A DNA stretch of 8,265 nt, taken from an uncultured Bacteroidales bacterium (GTDB lineage: Bacteria; Bacteroidota; Bacteroidia; Bacteroidales; WCHB1-69). The notes below the pieces were generated by a model that ran no database searches, was not told the DNA's origin, and saw only the letters and a list, made by a program, of their open reading frames with translations. This document shows positions 5,636-8,265 of this stretch, piece after piece. The stretch covers positions 1 to 8,265 of the forward strand of contig ONXT01000089.1 of the NCBI GenBank assembly GCA_900321845.1. Reading direction: 5' to 3'. Both the position numbers and the translations under genes were made by a program. The first letter of the stretch is position 1; each line of letters opens with the position of its first letter.

Positions 5636-7432
5636 ATGCAGGGAACCAGACAGTTGCTTAAGAAGATCCTATTCAAGATAGCCACCTACAGCCCCATTAT
5701 TGAAAAGGTGCTCAAGGTGCTGTCCGTGGTGATTTCTTTAGCTGCCATCTCCGCCATCATTTGGGAACACGGCACCTACATCGAATCCGACCAGAGCAAT
5801 TGGATCCGACTGATTGTAACCACTGCCTATGTTTTCTACATATTGAAATTCTTTATCCGTTGGACCTATTCCGGCAGTAAACCATTAAAGTATCTGAAAG
5901 AGAACATTTTGGACATCGTCGTCATTGTCTTCTTTCTGCTTGCCTTGATATTGTCGCCGCAAATCAAACATCTGATGCGCGCTCCGGATGAGGTCTTTGT
6001 ACACTACCGTCGGCTCTTCTTCCACATCTATTACGCGATCATCTTCCTCGTTGAAATAGCAAAAGGGAGTGCCATCCTGAAGAAAATCAACCTCAGCCCC
6101 CCGCTGATGATGATGATGTCGTTCTTTGTCCTGATATCCATCGGCACCTGCCTGCTCATGCTGCCGAAAATGACAACGAACGGGATCTCTTTCATCGATG
6201 CACTGTTTACAGCCACCAGCGCCAGTTGCGTTACCGGTCTGACCGTCGTCAACACGGCCACTGCGTTTACCACTTCCGGCCATATCGTGCTGATGCTCCT
6301 GATGCAATTCGGCGGTATGAGCATCTTATCGTTCGCAACCTTCTTCATCTCCTTTTTGTCGCACTCGTTCACCGGGCTTCGCTACCAATACATGGTCAAG
6401 GATATTCTTTCCACCAACCGGCTTTCCGACTCCTTCTCCTTTTTACGGGAAATCATTGTGGTGACTTTCGCCATTGAAGGGGTGGGGGCCATCTTGCTCT
6501 ATATGTATTGGCAGACAACGGGACTCTTTGATACCCAAGGCGAAACCATCCTGTTCGCCGTTTTCCATGCTATTTCCGCATTCAACAATGCGGGGTTCTC
6601 ATTGTGGCCAGACAATCTGATGGATTCATCTATCATGGTTAGTCATTTCCCACTGATGATCATCATGATTCTGGTGTTTGTCGGAGGTATAGGCTATGTG
6701 GTCATCCGCGATTTCTTCGACCCCAACGTCATCCGTGAACGCAAGCGCAAACGATGGAAAAAACTGACCGACGGCACCCAAATCGCCCTTATCTCTTCAT
6801 TTGTCATTATTGCCGTCACCGCCGTACTCTTCTATGTTTTTGAATACAACAACACCCTCTCGGAAACATCCGGCTTCAACCGCATCTTCGCCGTCATCTT
6901 CCAATCGGTGGTAGCAAGAACAGCCGGTTTTAACATTGTAGATGTCAACCATTTGGCAATACCCACACTGCTGGTTTTCATTATAGCCATGTTCATCGGA
7001 GCCTCTCCCGGCTCAACCGGCGGCGGCATCAAAACCACCACCTTCTTCGTCATCATCAAGTCCCTTTTTGCCACCATACGCGGTAAAAAAAGAATCGAGT
7101 TCAACAAGAAGACCATCCCGTTCAATTTGGTGGACAAAGCCTACTCCATCTTTGCCATGTCGTTGATAATCATTATGATATCCACGATTATCATCGCCGC
7201 TATCGAGCCAATGATTCCGTTTAAGAACATTGTTTTCGAGACCACCTCCGCATTCACGACCTGCGGACTTTCCACTGGCATCCTCGACCAATTCTCCATT
7301 GCGGGAAAAGCGGTTTTGACCTTCAACATGTACATCGGGCGCATTGGCACACTTACCTTCGCATACGCCTTGAGCAAACGTGTCAAAGAGAGCAGACACG
7401 AATACCCGGAGACCTATTTTATGGTCGGGTGA
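5636..7432 (+). CDS. ktrB: Potassium transporter membrane subunit (KtrB/TrkH type) with an N-terminal four-helix extension, 598 aa
   Basis: The core from about residue 157 has four pore repeats, each with its selectivity loop: C198-V-T-G-L, F316-N-N-A-G-F, A427-R-T-A-G-F and F540-T-T-C-G-L. The glycine-rich gating loop FIGASPGSTGGGIKT (453-467) in the third repeat and MYIGRIGTL (566-574, with conserved R569) in the fourth mark it as Trk/Ktr rather than a channel. It imports K+ across the inner membrane, gated by the RCK subunit encoded just upstream. The first 150 residues are extra compared with KtrB, which has about 450. They hold four likely membrane helices, near 26-43, 57-76, 91-107 and 126-141, with WTYSGSKPLKYLKENILD between the second and third. 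Relatives in this phylum are sometimes labelled as ATPases, but no nucleotide-binding motif is visible. Predicted total: 12 membrane helices plus four pore loops. Confidence 0.9.
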   Translation: MQGTRQLLKKILFKIATYSPIIEKVLKVLSVVISLAAISAIIWEHGTYIESDQSNWIRLIVTTAYVFYILKFFIRWTYSGSKPLKYLKENILDIVVIVFFLLALILSPQIKHLMRAPDEVFVHYRRLFFHIYYAIIFLVEIAKGSAILKKINLSPPLMMMMSFFVLISIGTCLLMLPKMTTNGISFIDALFTATSASCVTGLTVVNTATAFTTSGHIVLMLLMQFGGMSILSFATFFISFLSHSFTGLRYQYMVKDILSTNRLSDSFSFLREIIVVTFAIEGVGAILLYMYWQTTGLFDTQGETILFAVFHAISAFNNAGFSLWPDNLMDSSIMVSHFPLMIIMILVFVGGIGYVVIRDFFDPNVIRERKRKRWKKLTDGTQIALISSFVIIAVTAVLFYVFEYNNTLSETSGFNRIFAVIFQSVVARTAGFNIVDVNHLAIPTLLVFIIAMFIGASPGSTGGGIKTTTFFVIIKSLFATIRGKKRIEFNKKTIPFNLVDKAYSIFAMSLIIIMISTIIIAAIEPMIPFKNIVFETTSAFTTCGLSTGILDQFSIAGKAVLTFNMYIGRIGTLTFAYALSKRVKESRHEYPETYFMVG

Positions 7433-7468
7433 AAACAGATAGTGAAGCGAGTAATCGACAATAATTAT

Positions 7469-7502
7469 TTTGCACGTGATTCATTAAAAAGTTGTACTTT
7501 TG
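7469..7502 (+). promoter_or_regulatory. Probable Bacteroidetes-type promoter for the membrane-anchored protein at the right edge
   Basis: TACTTTTG at 7495-7502 matches TAnnTTTG. The nearest upstream TTTG (7469-7472) is 22 bases away, slightly longer than usual, so the -33 part is less convincing than at 4881-4910. The element TTGTACTTTTGC is nearly the same as that of the ktr promoter. The leader to the ATG at 7526 would be about 15-20 bases. No terminator hairpin is visible in 7433-7468 after ktrB, so some read-through is possible. Confidence 0.55.
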
Positions 7503-7525
7503 CGCCTAATTTTTTTGAAAGAAAA

Positions 7526-8265
7526 ATGGAACAGGAAAATCCGACTGTGCCTAAGAAACAGTCTATGTGGAAATCATGGAAAACGCTGACATTAGCGTCT
7601 AAAATCTTCCTGATTTTCACCATCATTTTTGCATTGATTGGTTTGGGGATTTGTGGTGTGTGGGTGCTTTACCAGACCGGCATTATGAACAATTCAGGCG
7701 GCATTGACAAGAACAACCGCTATCTGGCCGACTACAAAAGCCGCGTGAAAATCGTTGACAGCAACGATATTTACGAAGCTGATTTACAGAATTATATCAG
7801 TCTGGCCATGCTCAACAAGGTTTATCCTGTGAACGCGAAGCTGATTTACAAGGCCAGCAAGACCACCCCCAGCCCAGAGGCCATTGACCGTATGCTTTAC
7901 GCTGCCAACCTGTACTTGAAGGACAACAGCAAGGGCAAGCAGTATCAGCAGATGATGGACGAGGTGGAAGCGCTCTTCAAGAAATACAACCCCAAGCCTT
8001 CAGACGAGAACCTAATTCCGTGGATGAACGATTCTGGATGGGTGGTCCTGAAATTGGCACTGACCAAAGATGCGGACAAAATCAAGCAAGCGGCGGAGCT
8101 GACTGGCGTGGATGCCCGCCTGATTGCCGCCTGCACCGTGGGTGAACAAATCCGGCTGTTCAACTCCAAGCGCGAGGATGTAAAACGCTACCTCGGCCCC
8201 GCCGTCCTCAGCGTGCAGTCGCAATTCTCGTACGGAGTCAACGGCATCAAGGACTTCACCGCCGC
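7526..8265 (+). CDS. Membrane-anchored protein with a possible lysozyme-like domain, 3' end cut by the window
   Basis: ATG at 7526 opens a frame that runs off the right edge after 246 codons. Residues 1-23 are basic and cytoplasmic (KKQSMWKSWKTL). Residues 24-50 form one membrane helix (ASKIFLIFTIIFALIGLGIC, then GVWVLYQ), and the rest should lie in the periplasm. Residues 60-165 are mostly helical with no family I recognise. From 187 on, IKQAAELTGVDARLIAACTV, then GEQIRLFNSKREDVKRYLGP and SVQSQFSYGVNGIK, recalls soluble lytic transglycosylase/lysozyme-like proteins: a helix ending in a glutamate (E207), then Ser, then a Gly-rich turn. If that is right, E207 is the candidate catalytic acid and the protein acts on peptidoglycan. 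The domain is incomplete in the window and the match rests on pattern alone. The promoter at 7469-7502 makes it independent of ktrB. Confidence 0.7.
   Translation, partial: MEQENPTVPKKQSMWKSWKTLTLASKIFLIFTIIFALIGLGICGVWVLYQTGIMNNSGGIDKNNRYLADYKSRVKIVDSNDIYEADLQNYISLAMLNKVYPVNAKLIYKASKTTPSPEAIDRMLYAANLYLKDNSKGKQYQQMMDEVEALFKKYNPKPSDENLIPWMNDSGWVVLKLALTKDADKIKQAAELTGVDARLIAACTVGEQIRLFNSKREDVKRYLGPAVLSVQSQFSYGVNGIKDFTA

Noticed and set aside
5885..6307. 140-codon open frame on the minus strand, rich in His, Asp and Gln
   Set aside because: Antisense of ktrB; its odd composition mirrors the codons of the membrane helices, not a real protein.
5636..7432. Label of this protein as an ATPase, as used for some relatives
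   Set aside because: No Walker motifs are present, and the four K+ pore loops identify a Trk/Ktr transporter.

Overview
The window looks like a chromosomal segment from a member of the Bacteroidota (Bacteroidetes). The best sequence evidence is a set of upstream elements matching this phylum's unusual promoter: TAnnTTTG near -7, in two clear cases preceded by TTG at exactly 19 bases (406-435 and 4881-4910). Starts lacking strong Shine-Dalgarno sequences and a TrkH/KtrB with a long N-terminal extension fit the same group. I cannot place it below phylum with confidence. All genes are on the + strand.

Left part (1-3176): the 3' end of a hotdog-fold acyl-CoA thioesterase is followed by an AT-rich 375-base gap. 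That gap holds a cluster of TTCCAA/TTGGAA half-sites, a strong promoter and a leader of about 210 bases with a nearly G-free tract. The leader precedes a small secreted protein of unknown family (171 aa). A 242-base gap with a long imperfect inverted repeat and a U-rich tail separates it from two more exported proteins: a 401-aa protein of unknown family, possibly beta-propeller-like, and a 172-aa thioredoxin-fold protein with a CHGC active site. This is the least explained part of the window.

Middle (3200-4886): a DUF58/von Willebrand A-like protein and a RadC-family JAMM protein lie 6 bases apart and probably share a promoter whose -7 element is at 3211-3218. That promoter argues for an ATG start at 3243 rather than a TTG at 3216.

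Right part (4881-8265): a promoter overlapping the last codon of radC drives a two-gene potassium uptake operon. It encodes a cytosolic RCK subunit (KtrA/TrkA type) and, 6 bases later, a membrane subunit (KtrB/TrkH type). Ahead of the four-loop K+ pore core, the membrane subunit carries about 150 residues with four predicted helices; the second and third read like the S2-S3 segment of voltage-sensor domains. The window ends inside a membrane-anchored protein with its own promoter and a possible lysozyme-like domain cut by the window edge.

No tRNA, rRNA, CRISPR array, insertion sequence or integrase was found.
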